Positions 22,801 through 37,800 of a stretch of 64,000 nt of DNA are shown piece by piece. The DNA comes from Haemonchus contortus. Lineage: Eukaryota > Nematoda > Chromadorea > Rhabditida > Trichostrongylidae. Made by a program: the position numbers and the translations under genes. Where the stretch lies: assembly GCA_000469685.2 (NCBI GenBank), contig LS997565.1:20791240-20855239 (forward strand), given 5' to 3'. The notes under the pieces are model-generated. The model had not been told where the DNA came from and made no database searches. It saw only the letters and a program-made list of their open reading frames with translations. How positions within the stretch are numbered: the stretch's first letter is position 1; every line of letters starts with the position of its first letter.

Positions 22801-25800
22801 GCTCTTATCACGCCCTACTTTGACAGTTTTTGATCAGACAGCCTCCCTTGGACTATCCTTGGGAGTCACAGGCTGATCTCAAGGAGCAATCTCAGGAACC
22901 ATTTTTAATGTAAACTGTGCCTTCAAGTAAAAAAGTAAAAGGTGAACAAAAAGTGTCATAGGAAATCAATTTTAAAGGAAGTCCTTGCATTCCGTGAGGT
23001 AAAAGCCAGTGTGGAAAAGGGAAAGAGTAAAAGCTGTGAAGTTCGGTCATTCCGGATCCGTATATTACTGTCGGGTAATTCAGAGATGGCAAGAAGCTAA
23101 AAATAACAGACGACTACCGTGCGACATTTGATGGTGTCAAAGCTCATCTAATAGTGAGGAACCTAACAGAAGACAAGACTGGTCTTTACAAATGCCACGC
23201 CGTCTGCGAGTATGGTGAAGGCCAAAGCAGCGCGATGGTCAAAATGGAAGATCTTGGTAAGAGCTCATCATTGCGATTGTTTTATTGAACTGGATGCGAT
23301 CACTTTCAGATGAAAACTTGCTGAAGAAACAGAAACAGGAACAACAGTCAAAACAGTCGTTGGGCGTTAAGGAATCCGACGACGAAACCAGTATTTCTTC
23401 AATTGCATCGAAGAAAAAGTTGAGCAAAAGCAAAAGCCCTGTGAGTACCCTTAACACGTTCGAATAATCAGTTTCAAAAACTCCCCCAGGGGTTCGCAAT
23501 GATGAGTTTTCACCCGCGTTTCGTTCACATTGCAGTCTCTATCAGCGGGGGGAGACTATGGAAGTTGAGCTTGAAGCACAACATCATCACACGAGCCAAC
23601 TTGAGAAATTCTGCTAATTAAGGTTACATAATTCATTAGGGAGGGAATTTCTTCAGTACATACCACAGTTCTCCTTGCCACGTCTAAGGTAGCATGAGAA
23701 ACTCCGTTGCATAGTAGGAGAAATAGAAATAGTCTCTGCGAAGATAATTTTAAGGCTCGTGAGTAGATTCGCTGGATGGCTTTCAATATTCAGGTCTGTT
23801 GACCATATCCTGTCAAGAGCCGGCAATTCTTTCCTAAAACACTACATACCAGCTTGTTTCTTGTAACTTTGTCGAATGTGTCCCATGCACTGCCAAACGA
23901 AAGGGGAATGGCTGGTGATCGTCAGGAAGATATGTTAATGCAAAGAGCTCTGTGATTATGCTCTATAGGTCACACAGAACATACTTTTTAATCTCAAATT
24001 CAAGCCTTTAAAGCGCAAAAGTCACAAGTGGACAGAAGAAAGCATCTGAAGTAACTTGCCTGTTGGTGCTTTGACGGCTTTAGCGGTCCATGCTCAGTTG
24101 GGAATGGACTGCTAGACCATAACCATACAAGTAACTGAAAGCTCATCGCCCTACCTCACTATGAGACAGTGAACACCTGCAAATGGAAAACGCCGTTGAA
24201 TCGAAGTCGTTTAACAAGGGCTGAGGAACTTTAAAACCATTATGCTTAGAGAAGGGATATCAGGAAAATGGGCGCTAGACCTATGGCCACACTCCCGTAG
24301 CACTTGAATGCTGAGGCATCGAATTGATCCAATTCAGTCCAACAGTCTGGGTTTTCTTGATGTAAAATCGGAATTGAAAATTAAAATATAGTCAATATAG
24401 GTAATGTGGGAATGGGGCAAATTGTAATGACCGCTATGTCATGGCGGATGATATGAAAACTTCCCTGAGGGCTACACCAAATGTTCTCTGCATTGACATC
24501 GGGCCAATAAGCCAGTGTGGCTGTGCTGCCCCTCGAAATTTTAAACGCATCTACATCAACTGATTGATCCTGAATTGGTGGAACCCGGTCCAATTTTATG
24601 GGGTTTGGGAACAGCCCGATCTGCATGTTCATGCTCTACAGAAGGTCTGATTACATGTTCGAGTACCCTGAGAGAGTTGGAAATGTCAATAACGGGTCTC
24701 TGAAAGATTTGCTAGTTTTATGTGATGATTGAACTGTGGAGGAATTCTCGTTATCCTTTTCAGGCGCCACAAGAAACAACACCCAAATCGGAGCCGGTAC
24801 GTTATTCATTTCATTCACTATTGACTTTGACTGCACGTTTGATTTCATTCCATCATCATTCAATGATCTGTTTAGAAGGCGGCGGATTCGTTACCAAAGC
24901 AGAAGGTGGAAACGGTGGATCCCGATGAGGTTTGTTCTTTTTCTTGTGTCGATCAAAGGTAGTCTTGTGTGAGTAGTATCCGCATATGACGCGAATGACG
25001 ATGGGCTGAATCGTAATGCTTATTTTGTAGCATGGCCGATATTTGTCTGAAAACTTCAACTATAAATTTTTCTTTAGTAGTCCTTTTCGATCTCGTATGA
25101 TTGGCAGGATTTGGAGGTCAGCGGACCTAAAGGCACAGTACACATTAAAATGGTTTTTGAGATTTCTCCCTAGAATGAACGTGTGACCCCTAAGGATAGT
25201 CGAAGGGACGCTGCTGGGTCGAGAAATAGTCAATAAAGGGCGTAATAAGGTACCTCAAAACTGGCTTAGCCGACGTACACACCCAAGGTGGACGAGTTGT
25301 TGAGCGTTGTGAAAGCTGCAGAGGTTGCACCGTTCTCACCGCGACCCACACCTTGCACGCAGGCAGCGTATTGCAGCCAGCAGTATGCAATGGCGCGCGC
25401 GTTCAAACAGCTCGTCCAAATATCTACTCCATGCAGCTTTTTTTTTTCAGAAATTCTCGTCCAACCCCTAACTTTACTTCTTCTTTGAAGCCTTTTATTT
25501 TTCTTACTACGCCGATTTTCGCGTTTTCTTCGCCACTTTTTCCCTATTTGGACTGTCACTTCCACTGCTCGTCTGAAACTAGATAACCCAAAATTATCGT
25601 GAACTGTGCTTTTAGGACTTAGCCTTGTTTTCCTTTGTGTTCTTCAATCTTCCACTTTTGTAACAAATGATCCGGTCACTTCATCTGCCTTTCGTTTTGC
25701 ACATTCATGTACCTTGCACACGCGAGCTTTGCACTTGATGCAATGACCTCCAGAATAAACAAAGACGATCTGCAGCCGGACACTTCGGCGAGGGTGACCT

Positions 25801-28800
25801 TCTGGTACATCAATGGTTCAGCCTCAGACTATCTTGAGATCACGGTCTTACTAGTGTTGTGGTTCCTCCACAACTGAATGTAAAGGGAAACTTCGGGCGA
25901 ATTTCTCCTAAGTGTAAATGAGGATTCCGTCTAAAAGCACTAGTTAGATAGGGAATCAGGGAAGTTGATGAACAACAACAAACAAATTTTTATTCCACTC
26001 AACGCTCTCTTTTCATTGCTCTTGGAGCTTGGCAACTGAAATGAACTAAGAGTAAGACAAGACTCTCCCAGTTTAGATCATGTCTACTCAGAGCCGCAAC
26101 TGAAGTATGGTCGGAGTGAGATGGGTCGATAACGACTAGTTGATTTCTGATGATCTCATCCCTAGCTCTGGTAAGCGGGAAAGAAACCAGCTGAGAAATG
26201 AGGAGGGAGAGAGCGCGGAAGGGGTGGATTGTGTGAGCAAATATCTGATCCCAACGGAAGTATCATATGCTTCAACTTCTCGCGCCCCCTACCTCGTTCT
26301 TGCCTTTGTTTCGGTAGATTTTAGAGATCCCAGGGTTTTCATATTCCCTGTACGGCTAAGGACGTCGTAAACAGTTCCTGGGAAAGTGAAGAGTCTTCGC
26401 AGAACGTTAGATCTGTCATTTATGTCGCAAGGGAATCATATGATCATGATCTTCTTCTGATGGAGAACGTTACCGTGGCAATACTACCAGAATAGTAACT
26501 GGCGTAGTAGAGCCGTCGACGGCACGAAGACCAAGCAATCGCTCACTCACGTGCGGCGCAATACTGCTATCTACTCGATATTTGTTTTGTTCTTGAGAAT
26601 CGAACCCTTTTGTTTGTCAGTTTTATGATGCAGGTCCTGACGTTCTCTGGACTTCTCTTGAATTTCAACCAAAAACAAACCTAAATATTTAGATCCTCGT
26701 TGAGAATGGATGAACTCTTTTGTTTGTTTGTCGGTAAAAAATGTGCGGTGATCCTAGCCAGCCCACAGCCACGAAGATATTGCCTATCACAGGAACGACT
26801 CTAGAGAGCCAAGTGCTTCAAACCATTTCTCTTTTCCAGGAGTCTCAAGCGGACGACATCCCATCATCGGGACTGACAATCCCTGAAGAGCGACGACGTG
26901 AATTGCTCGGCGAGACCAGCGAAGACGAGATCACAGAGTCTATCTCTGAACTGCCTTCGATTTCTGGGCCAAGGGTAGGATTCAAAGGACTCCCAGAGGT
27001 TCGCTTTTGTTGTTATCTCACTTGTGGCTTCCCATACTCCTAAAATGTTCTTGTTAGCGCCTCTATTTACGTGATACGTGAGGAGTTTCAAAAACGCGGC
27101 GAGCGGCTGCCGTCGAGTGCCGCTGAAGCGTCGAGTATTTGTCGTCGTTGTGAACAGTTTTGTGTCTTCTAACTCATCGGCAAACACTGATCGCCGCTTC
27201 CTCTTGCTGCAGTCTCATTGTGTTGGGACTTACTCCCCTGCATCGTTGTGATGACCCGTGCGACTGTTCACTGCTGTGCTTGTATACTGTATCGGTTACT
27301 GTAGCGTCCCTTGTTCGTGTATGTTGTTGTGTTGTGCTTCAGTTCGTACGTATTTTAGAGTAATTCGAAGGACCATCAGATAGCGAGTGCGTCAACAGAT
27401 CCACTCAACGTGCAGGTCCCTTTCAGTTTGTTAATTACTGTGTGCTCGTCCAGCATTAACACCCATTTCAGCAGATGAGCTCGGAAAAAGTGCTGTCAAG
27501 CGGCCGACTTGCGCCTCCTTTCGCACGTCGGCCGTATATGGAAGATCTGAGCATGGACAGTGCAATGTCGGACTCTCTCGATAGGAGCGACTCAATGTCG
27601 AGTATACCCTCCATAGACCCGGATCCTGAAAGCGCCGCAATGCCGAAGCGGAAGAAGGTGACCAAGACCAAGTTAATCAAGAAGGCCATCTCGGCTAATG
27701 ACAAAACTTCGACAACAGAAGGCGGCGGCGGGGTGGCCAAGAAGCCACCGGAGAGCCCGATGGTGAAGCGGAAGCCGAAGACGACTCCTACCAAAGTCGC
27801 CGAAGACGATGTATGTTGATGTGTTTGTTGTTGTTTGTCTCTTTGTCCATGTGATAAACTCACTGGCCTCAAAATTTTTACTAACCATCTCTTTTCAGGC
27901 GAAGCACTTTGGTTTTTGTGAATTTCCCTTCATTTATTGCATGATTCAGCAGCTATTGGATCTGTGGATTGATGGCTGATTTGAAAAGTAGATGAGTGTG
28001 TCCTTCGTCTCCTGTTTCTCTGGAATGTGCCCATATCTTTCAGAGGACTAATTCATACCAAGGAGCACTCCTTGAAACCTATTGTGATATGAATTTGTTT
28101 AAAAAAATCCAGCTCTTTTTGAAAATGCTGAATGCCGTAGTTCTGAAATGGTGAAGAAAGTTGTCAAATGATTGATTTCCGTGAGTAGGGTTTAATCTTG
28201 TGACAACAGTCCGAATTTTCCTTCGTCGATTAACAGTCAGAGTGCAAATTTATCAGTTTGCTACTGGTTTTGAATCCCAATTTGAATCCCTTTTGATTTT
28301 GGGTTCTATTTGGCAGCTTTCAATAGTTACTGTCCATCCCTCTTTTTAAGCACCTTTACTTACACTCAGTGGACGAGTTTCCTGTTTTCTTATCCCCATT
28401 ACATGTCCATTACCTCCTACCTCGTGGTCACCAATTAAAAAGGTTTCCCATCCACATTTCCCCTTCACTGTGTGCAACTCACCTACAGCCTTTCCTCTGA
28501 TTGCAGGGTGAGAAACCGAAGAAAGCCCATCGGCGTAGCGAAAGCGACGGAGCACCACAAGTACGGCAACTTGCACGCTGCATTTCCTATTTCTTGTGTG
28601 GCCATGCCTCTCACTGAGCACTAACATCAGCACTCCCTGCAAACTAATTTATTTATACAAAGTTTTTTCACAATTATTAATATTTTTCGAGTGTTTACTT
28701 CGAATTCCTTCGAGCAATTTTTAGCAGCGACAAGACGGCAGACAGTCCGAAAGTGGCATTGGGAGCAATCAACTGAAACCACGACAGATCCTGAAAAAAA

Positions 28801-31800
28801 GCAGCCTCCCAGCAATACCACAGGATGACAAAAACAGCTTCTTAAACGTCAAACTTAAGAAAACGCAAAAAAATCAGAAACAAGAGGAAAACCCTCTTGC
28901 TAGCGTGAAGCTGAAGCCAGTAAGCCGTGAGGATGATATTAGCGAAGCGTCTGGAAGCGATATGGACTCATCTCGAAGGGACTCCCTTTCTCAGATGGAT
29001 CCATTCATTCGCAGAGCCAGCGAATTCAGGCGCGATTCACTTGTGAGCGACCGAGATTTGCTTTTATTCTTCTTCATTCTATCTATTGCATGTGGGGATA
29101 GCTTTCATTGCGCTTTAGTTCTAACTTCACCCTGGTCGCTAGCTTACACATCATGTGTGCCTAACACAGTAGAGTAGTATTTCAAAGCATCTAAACTAGT
29201 TTTTTTTCAGCGCAGAGGCAGTGTGGACATGCGTCGCGAGTCGGTTCAGGAGATCATGAGTAGGGTAATCACCCCACTCATTCCATCCGGGCAGAAAGGC
29301 AAACCACCAAGAATCGTTGAAGTCCCAGAGAACGTTACCGTCGTAGAACGTGAGTCTTTTGATGTTGGTGATGCTGTTTCTTCCGTTAGACGCTTGTGAA
29401 ATACAGAGCAACCTTCAAAGTTACAAGGTTCGGGAACGGTGAAGCAGTACTGGTGGGGTCAATTTTTGAGGAGGGCCTTTTCTAATGAAATGGGTGGGAA
29501 ATGACATAATCTCACATTTTTCGGACCTACAGTTAATAAAATGACATGCTTTTGTCTGTGGAAAAGGACCGTAATGATGATGATGATGCTGGTGGGAGCA
29601 CTTGCACAAGGTTGTGTGGGAGCTCTTCATGGGTACCCTCGATTGCTCCTTCTACAAACTTTGAAAATTTAATTATCAGTAATTTCACCGCCCTCATATT
29701 TACTGATCATTTCCTTCTTAATTGAATGGTTTCTACATTAACTTGGTCATCAATCTAGAATCTACGGCACATTCCTAGCAAGTATTTTATTTTTTCACAA
29801 AATATTCCCATTTTTTCACCTTCCATCAAAGAACCACTCTCAAAGCACCTTCTATCCCCAGCGTTTTATTGTCCCGATCACTGGAAAATAACCTATTTCT
29901 GTGAAAAGTTTCAACCACTTAGCGAAATAAGTGACGTCGAACCGCTAAAAATCTTTCACGAACTGGCAACACTACCCTTTACCTCCACGGCAGAAGCTGT
30001 CTTTTCAAAACGTCTTTCCTATCTTACCATCTCGGAAGCTCAAAGCACGCTTATTCAGAATGTGCTTGATTGTAATTGTGGAAGCCTCTGGTTCAGCCAC
30101 GAAGTGGGGCTGTACGTGGTTTCAGGGAGTGTACGAGTTGCGTGGAGTATCACTCGTCTGCACTGTAACATCATTGCGGAGCAGAGAGGCACCGCTTGAG
30201 AGCACACAGTCCAATCAATTGATGAACAAGTTGAGATTGCTCACGCAAATCGACTGGGGGAGGCTAGGCTGATGGGATAGGCATTTGTCACGTATAGGGA
30301 GCTAGACATTTCATTCCCCAACTTACTTCTACCTTGAAAGAAACCGCTCGTCACCTCTGACTGAAAGAACCGCACATATCCTCTGTAGCCCTCTGACACA
30401 AAGTTTGATGCCTAGAAGACGTATAGGAAACAAGCTTGTGTTGGAAAAAGGAGAACGCCTAGTCTCATAGGAAGAAGTCGAAAGGAAATGAGGAATTGGT
30501 CTTCGTTATCGAAGTTGGGGTAACATACCAAAGTAACGGAACTATATCTCCGATGAGAGCAAATTCCAAGTCCGTTTTTTCCTGAGCTATCACAGAACTG
30601 TAACAGAGTGCATTAAACAAGTACTTGCACCTGCAGGTATAACATTCTCAAAACATGGAGGTACCTGGGGACCTTCCAAGACTTCAAGGGCTAGGAATAG
30701 AGATAGGCGGCCTACCGATCCACCTAATTAGCTTATGATAACTTTGTTAAATGATCCTACTTTCCGACAATTCTAAGATCGCCATTAAAAGAGAGACGTT
30801 CAGAGGATAGGCTAAAGTAGGTTCACCTCTGCGGGTTGTCCAAAATGACATCTCCAGAACAACAATTCGGTCAGATGCTATCCCCTTGCTCAATTCGAAG
30901 CAGACGTGGCTTCCTGAGACAGTCATCACTCATTCACATGTCGTCAACCACAACTGCACTCTTCTTTCCTCCACTGGCCATATCTTCGGAGAAACTTGAC
31001 AATATCCGAATCTCCTCATTCTATAGAACTAAGACTTAGAATCGTTTTGAGAACTGTCGTCTTTGGCTTGCGAATTAAAAAGGATACACTCAAATAAAAA
31101 GTTATTAAAAAGCATTTCGAAAGAGAAGCTCCGAAATTTCCACTCATCTCATAAAAAATGAGAGCGCTTCTCAAACGGCACGCTCTTTTGGTATCGCTTG
31201 TAACTGGTGAATGCTATCGTTTTGCTCAACTTTCTCGGAGTATAATAGATTTATCCATTCCTGGGTACATTCATATCAGAACGTCCCCATTTCTATCATG
31301 CCAGTTAAGCTAATAGAATAGGTAGGCTTATAGTTCACTAAGGAGTCCACAAAAGATGTAGTTGCGTTCCTGTGGCGGCGGTTGGGTGATGTTGTGTGTA
31401 ATAATGTGGGCGAGGCACTTCGAGAATGGCCCTTGAAAACCTACGCGGACCGCGATCTATCAATGTGTTGACTAGGAGAACGTTTACTGCACTCAAAAAT
31501 TCACTTTTTCATTGAACAAATGGTACAATCTATCATGACCTCGGAGTCAGCAGTTATACTCTTTAACCTAGCCAATGAGTGACGTGAACTTCTTGAATTC
31601 CAGAGGAAACAGCAGTATTGCAATGCAAAGTGGAAGGCGATCCACCCCCAACGGTCCGTTGGTCGAAGGGCAATCGAGAAATCATGAACGGAGGTCGATT
31701 CCGGCATATGACCGACGGAGAGACGAATACCGTATCGCTTGCACTTTTGAAGTGCCGATCACAGGTGGGTAACCAGGTGGCCAGTAAGCGCTGCAAAATC

Positions 31801-34800
31801 GCTTTGCTGACTTCTGATGACCCTACCGTAACCATTCTGATGAAACTACCGTATACCTCTTGTTGAAGGTGTGTGTTAGTCTAGAATTGTAAAGGATAAA
31901 GAGAAAAAAAAAGAAAAAAGACCAGAGAAAGTACAATGAAGCACTATCATGGTGGATGGGGTAAACAGCTGGTTTTAATTTTTGGCTGAGGTTTCTGTGG
32001 AACAAACCAATTATTCAAGGGAAAGCTAGTCCTAACTGCCCTCTCTGCCCTTCTATCAGGCTAGGAGGAAAACAATAGCAGGGGTTGCATTGTTCAATTT
32101 CTACCATTCGACACTTGCACCCCCAAGTAACCACCTAAATGACTTTTTGGAGCTTCCGCAAGGTCCCTACCCGGAAGAAGTTCGAAATGACATCCCAGGG
32201 ATCGACTTAATTCCCCCCGGACAATATAACAGGCCATGATTCTAATTAATGATTAAGGTTCGATAGAAATGACAGCTATGTAATTGAGTGGGATATTCAA
32301 TAGTTAATGAGCCTTTCAGCAGCAAAGAAATCGGTTCTTTTTTTCCGATGTGACCTCTTAGCCTGCACACTTGGTCTTCAACGTTACAATGAATGACTTT
32401 GTGGTATTTAAAGGACGATGGAGCTTATACCCTCACAATTGAGAACGCACACGGGTCCGATTCAATCGACATCAAGCTGCTGGTCACATCAGACAACGGA
32501 CTCGATTTTCGAGCCATGCTCAAACACAGGTAACCAAAAAGTCCCAGTAGGTAGTCCTTATAAGTCCTACTGTAGGATGCCATGTCTTTGGCGTCCAATA
32601 CACTTCAAAAGATCTGCCCAATGGCGTTTTCGTTTCATTCAAGCAATTGCTTCTTTTCGGGCAGCCTTTTGGCGTTTTTATTAGCAACAGCACACAGTTG
32701 GTGCACACTTTCCGATTGCTCCTTGCGAGTCTGTTTTCGCCTTGGCTCTTGCTTTTGCCTTTACATTGATCATTGATATTGCCAATATTTCATTCTTCAT
32801 TACATCACTTAGATACCCTCAAATACAACCTCGTTTAGTGCTAAGAAGAGAGCTTCCAAAGGCGGCAGGTGAGTTCCTCCTCGCAACTAACTCCCTCGCC
32901 TTTTAACCTGCATGGTCCTATGAACCAAATACCCCCGATCGTGGTGCCTCTCAGTTCTGTACCTATCTGTGCTGCAAACAGTTCCCTTTCTGCTGCTTTT
33001 CGGAGGGGTCCTTCCTTTCGTTTCCTTTGTTGCGATTCTTTGCACAAAATGCACAAGAAATCTTCATCAAGTGGTTCCTAACTGGATATGAAACATCGAC
33101 ATTTCAGGGACGCCGATCCAGCCGATAAGAAATCAGAAGAAGAGAAACCACCGATGACGGAAGCGGAGAGGAGGCAATCGCTGTTTCCAGGAAAAAAGGT
33201 CGAGAAGTGGGAACAGCCGCTTGCGGACAAGACCGTGCAGCAGCAGGTGATGAGCGTTTGCCAGCAACTTCCTAGACATAAAACAAAAAGGATCATAATG
33301 GAAGCACCTGGGGCAGGTGGTGGACTCTGTGAATAGACCCTTTTCGCTGGCAAAAGAGTTGCCTGGTAACGACTGAGTGTAAAAATAAGAAAAACCCTAA
33401 CCGCGGAACGGAAGCTGGAGCAGGTTTAGGTCTTAGAGCACTGGGTGGATTGGAGTAGGGGCGATATCAGTTCTGTCGGGGTTCCTTGTGTTCGTCCAAA
33501 GAACGGGAAAGTTCCCGTATACCCTCCTGTGTGGTTGTAACTTCTGAAATCTCTTGTCAGTCCATTCCAGTTCAGACCGAGTTTATCCATTTTCTCAACA
33601 ATTACCAGTTTAGGTCGACAAGTTTGCGGAATGGAAATGCGTCTATTCCCGTCCGAATGCAAAAATTCGATGGTACAAAGACAGAAAGGAGATTTTCTCC
33701 GGAGGTGCCCACTCCCACGCCGTTACTTCCTTAGGGAAAAGATAGTTTAATACACCTTTGCAGGGCTCAAATACAAAATCGTTATCGAGAAAGCGGTCTG
33801 CACGTTGATCATTAACAATCCCGAGGTCGATGACTCCGGCAAATACACTTGTGAGGCAAATGGATTGCCTACCAGCGCTATACTTACAGTCCTTGGTACG
33901 TCCAATCTCCCAGATTCTATTTATTCGAGTAGAGAGAGAATCCTGAATTGCAGAACCACCAATGAAATACTCTTTCCTCAATCCGTTGCCAAATACGCAA
34001 GAAATATACCGAACTAAACAGGCAGTGCTTACCTGTAAGGTGAATTCACCACGGGCTCCTCTAGTCTGGTATCGAGGAGATAAACCCATAAACGAGTACG
34101 TTCTCTCCTGCTTAGCGATGGCTTTCCGTCGTTTTCTGGGAACCCCTTCTGGGAACTTAATACGGTAGCTTTGCAGAAATGATAAGCGATTCACGATTGA
34201 AAAGGATGCCGTTGGTCGCTGCACACTTACGATCAAAGAAGTGGAGCAGGATGATCAAGCTGAATGGACAGCTTTCATTACGAACGAAGTTTTTAGTAAA
34301 GTACAAGTATACGTAGAAGGTAAGCCGTCAAAACAACCCGTTAGCTCTCTTTTATCGAATCCGAGTTTGCTGCAGAACCTCGACACACATTCGTCGTGCC
34401 CATGAAGTCGCAGAAGGTGAACGAGAATGATCCAGCCACCCTTGAAACAGACGTCAACGATCGAGACGCCGATGTAGAATGGTGGCATGACGGCGTGAAA
34501 ATCAACATCGATGGCAAGAAGTATGTCCTTCAAACGCTGTGAAGCTTGACGTGGAGCATTCGGAGATTCCTTTTTCAGGTACAAAGAAGAGCGCGTTAGT
34601 AGAAAGCGGCGGCTCATCATTCAACAGGCAAAGATTGAAGATCACGGGGAATACAGATGCACTACGAAAGACGATAAAACTATGGCACAACTAATTGTTG
34701 AACGTAAGGGATTCTGTAGCTTGGCAGTTCTACGATTCAGGGCTAATGAGAACTCTTTCCAGCACTGAACAAGTTCATAGTACAGCTGAAAGATTTGGAA

Positions 34801-37800
34801 GTTATCGAGAAGGAAGATGTGGTGATGTCATGCCAAACGAAAGACACAAAGACTCCTGGATTGTGGAACCGTAACGGAATAAAGATTACCAGTATGCCTG
34901 GTAAGTTAATTGACGGCTCAGGGGTTTCGGACCTTCTCTACGAGATTATTTATTGCCCTATTCAGGAGGTAAATTCGAGACATCATCCAGAAATGGTACC
35001 CATACTCTGAAGATCAGCAAAATCGAGATGAACGAGGGCGAAAACTACGAGATCGACGTCGGAGGTCTCATTGGCAAATGTTTCGTGACAGTGCTCGAAG
35101 CAGAGAAACGGCCAGTAATCAACTGGAAACCAAAGAAAATCGAGGCAAAAGCCGGCGAACCATGTTCTGTGAAGGCAAGTCGCACAGTCGTATCGCGAAG
35201 GACGTTTAGTGGTTCCATCAAAAGGCCCTCGTTTAGATCCCCTTCCAAGTCAAGGGAGCGAAGCGTGGCGATCCGAAGGCAACAATCCTTCGAAATGGAA
35301 AGCCAATTGACGAGAAAATGAAGAAATTGATCGAAGTGGTGTTCAACGGCGACGTTGCCGAGATCATTTTCAAAGACCCACAGGTACCGTCTTTGCGAAC
35401 TTGTTGTTATTTCGTTCAAGTTTTCATTACATCCGCTTTCAGCTGGCAGATACTGGCAAATGGGCCCTGGAGCTGAGCAACTCTGCAGGTGCCGCCGTTG
35501 CTCCATTTGAACTGTTCGTCAAGGACAAGCCGAAACCACCAAAGGGTCCACTTGAGGTGAAGAACGTCACCGCAGAAGGTGGGTGAGACATAGAAACCAT
35601 GCCGTTTGCAAGCCCCACGTCACTCGCCGATGATTGTAGTGGCAAGCCTATTTGCACTTTTCTGATGTTCGGTGCTTATTCCAGGTTTGGATCTGAAATG
35701 GGGTGCGCCGGAAGGGGACGAACGTCAACCGGTGAAAGCCTACATCGTCGAGGTGCAGGAAGGACGAAGTGGACAATGGAAAAAATTGGCAGAGACCAAA
35801 TCAACCGAGCTGAAGGTCGACTTTCTGCGAACATCGCTGAAGTCAATGGAAATGATTCAAGCTGATTTGTAGGTGAAAGATCTGAAAGAGAACGGCGAAT
35901 ACAAATTCCGTGTCAAGGCTGTGAACGACGTCGGAGAGTCAGAACCTCTCACTGGAGAGACTGTGGTCGCCAAGAACCCGTTCAGTAAGTTACTTATCCA
36001 CAAAAAGGGCTCATAAGAAATTTTCTTGGGAGGGAACAGCCAAAGGAAGCATGGTACAAGTACATTATTGAGGGATGTTGGACACCAATCGAACCTGACT
36101 GTAAAATGTGCTTCGATTCAGAAGTGTTTAGTTCCTAGCACTATCACCTCGGTCTCCCTGAGGCAAAGTCCGTGGTCACAGTTACGGAAGTTAATGTGTT
36201 TCTGATAACACAATTCGTTCGGATTCTAACCAGTTTTGCAGACTTAGCACTGACAGTTCAAGAACTCATTCTTTTATGTTTTTGTGTTTTGTTCTCATCT
36301 AACTAATAGGCTTATTAGAAAGAGTGTATGCCTGTGCATTGATATTCAGAAGTACCTGGCAAGCCGAGAAACATGGACGTAGCCGACATGGATAAAGATC
36401 ACCTCACTCTTCAATGGGAACCACCCGAGGAAGACGGCAATTCACCCATCATCGAATATATCGTTGAAAGACGAGAAAAATCTGAGAAAAACTGGAACAC
36501 AGTCGGAACTGCTCCTGCTGATGGTCTGGGAGTGCACTACCTTACAGATAACAAGGTCGTCGAAGGCAAGGAGTACTACTACCGCGTTAGGGCTGTCAAC
36601 AAAGCCGGCCCTGGTGACCCTTGCGATCATGGAAAGAGTTTCAAAATCAAGGCTATACCAGGTTTGACATCTCTTTACTCCGTGTGCCTTTATTATCGGC
36701 CAATTTCTGTGTTTTTTTCGTTCTGTAGTAAGGGGTCTGTAGTGATATAGTTGCTCTAACGACTGGCTTTACTCATATCTGTAGGAATTGTTTTTTGTTT
36801 AGTAGATTAGTAGATAGATTACATGTGCTGCTTGAACAGTGAGCAGAATTCCCTTTGGAAATATCCCGTGTACCTTACTCAGCAGCTATTTGTCCCTGAG
36901 GCGATTCCCATCTGATATTACCAGAGCAATACGGAGTTTTCCAGAATCACTCGTTGCCGAGTTTGTTAAAAGGGAGAGGGGACAGAATACGGTGGCCTAT
37001 AAGGAATTAAGAATAACTCTGATGACAAATTTTGTGATTTGAGCTGATCCGTGAAATGTTGCAGTTGAGCCAGGCTTCCCCGGTGGAGGCATCAAAGATT
37101 TGCGCCTCAAAGTTGGTGAAACCATCAAATACGATGTGGATATTACTGGTGAACCACTTCCTGAAGTGGCATGGACTGTAAACGGCAAACCGCTGAAGCC
37201 CATTGGACGCGTGAAAATGAGTACCGAAAGGGGCAAGACAAAACTGAAGGTGAGTGCAAGGTACCTCTGCTTATGGTTAGATTCCTATAATAAATTCCCT
37301 TTAACAGATCGAAAACGCGGAGCGATCCGACTCTGGGCAGTTCACTATCATCTTGAAGAATCAGTGTGGTGTTGCTGATAGCACTGCGAAAGTGACGGTA
37401 GTTGGAAGACCGTCTCCACCGAAAGGACCGCTTGACATCTCGGATGTTTGTGGCGATGGATGTACTCTCGCTTGGGAACCACCTGAGGTCAGTTACATCA
37501 AAAAGTATTCTATCCTTTTTTACGATTTAAAGTATTTGAGTTCTAAATTACTAGGAGTTTCGAGGACATTGGAAGGAGCTCAACAGAACCAGCCTTAAGT
37601 TTAAAAATTCTAAATTCCCATGCCAATGCATGATGAAACCTAGCTAGGCCCACATAGTTAGGCATTTTTGTTGTAGACTTATCCCAGTCTCAGGACCCTT
37701 CAGGCTTAACGAGTGTTCGCGCTGAATTTTGAAATGGCCTCAAATCACTACTAAACCATGAAAGCCGGCGAAACTTTTACTTTGCCATTAATCATCCAGC

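Noticed and set aside
22493..22876. 127-codon frame in intron 10 as a gene
   Set aside because: It falls entirely inside dispersed repeat family 1, and the other copies do not keep the same frame.
31604..31866. A different donor for exon 21, extending to 31,866
   Set aside because: It breaks the Ig4 domain; joining 31764 to 32414 restores the DDGAYTL strand exactly.
33643..34236. 197-codon minus-strand frame opposite exons 25-28
   Set aside because: The plus strand here encodes well-conserved Ig5 and Ig6; the reverse frame is incidental.
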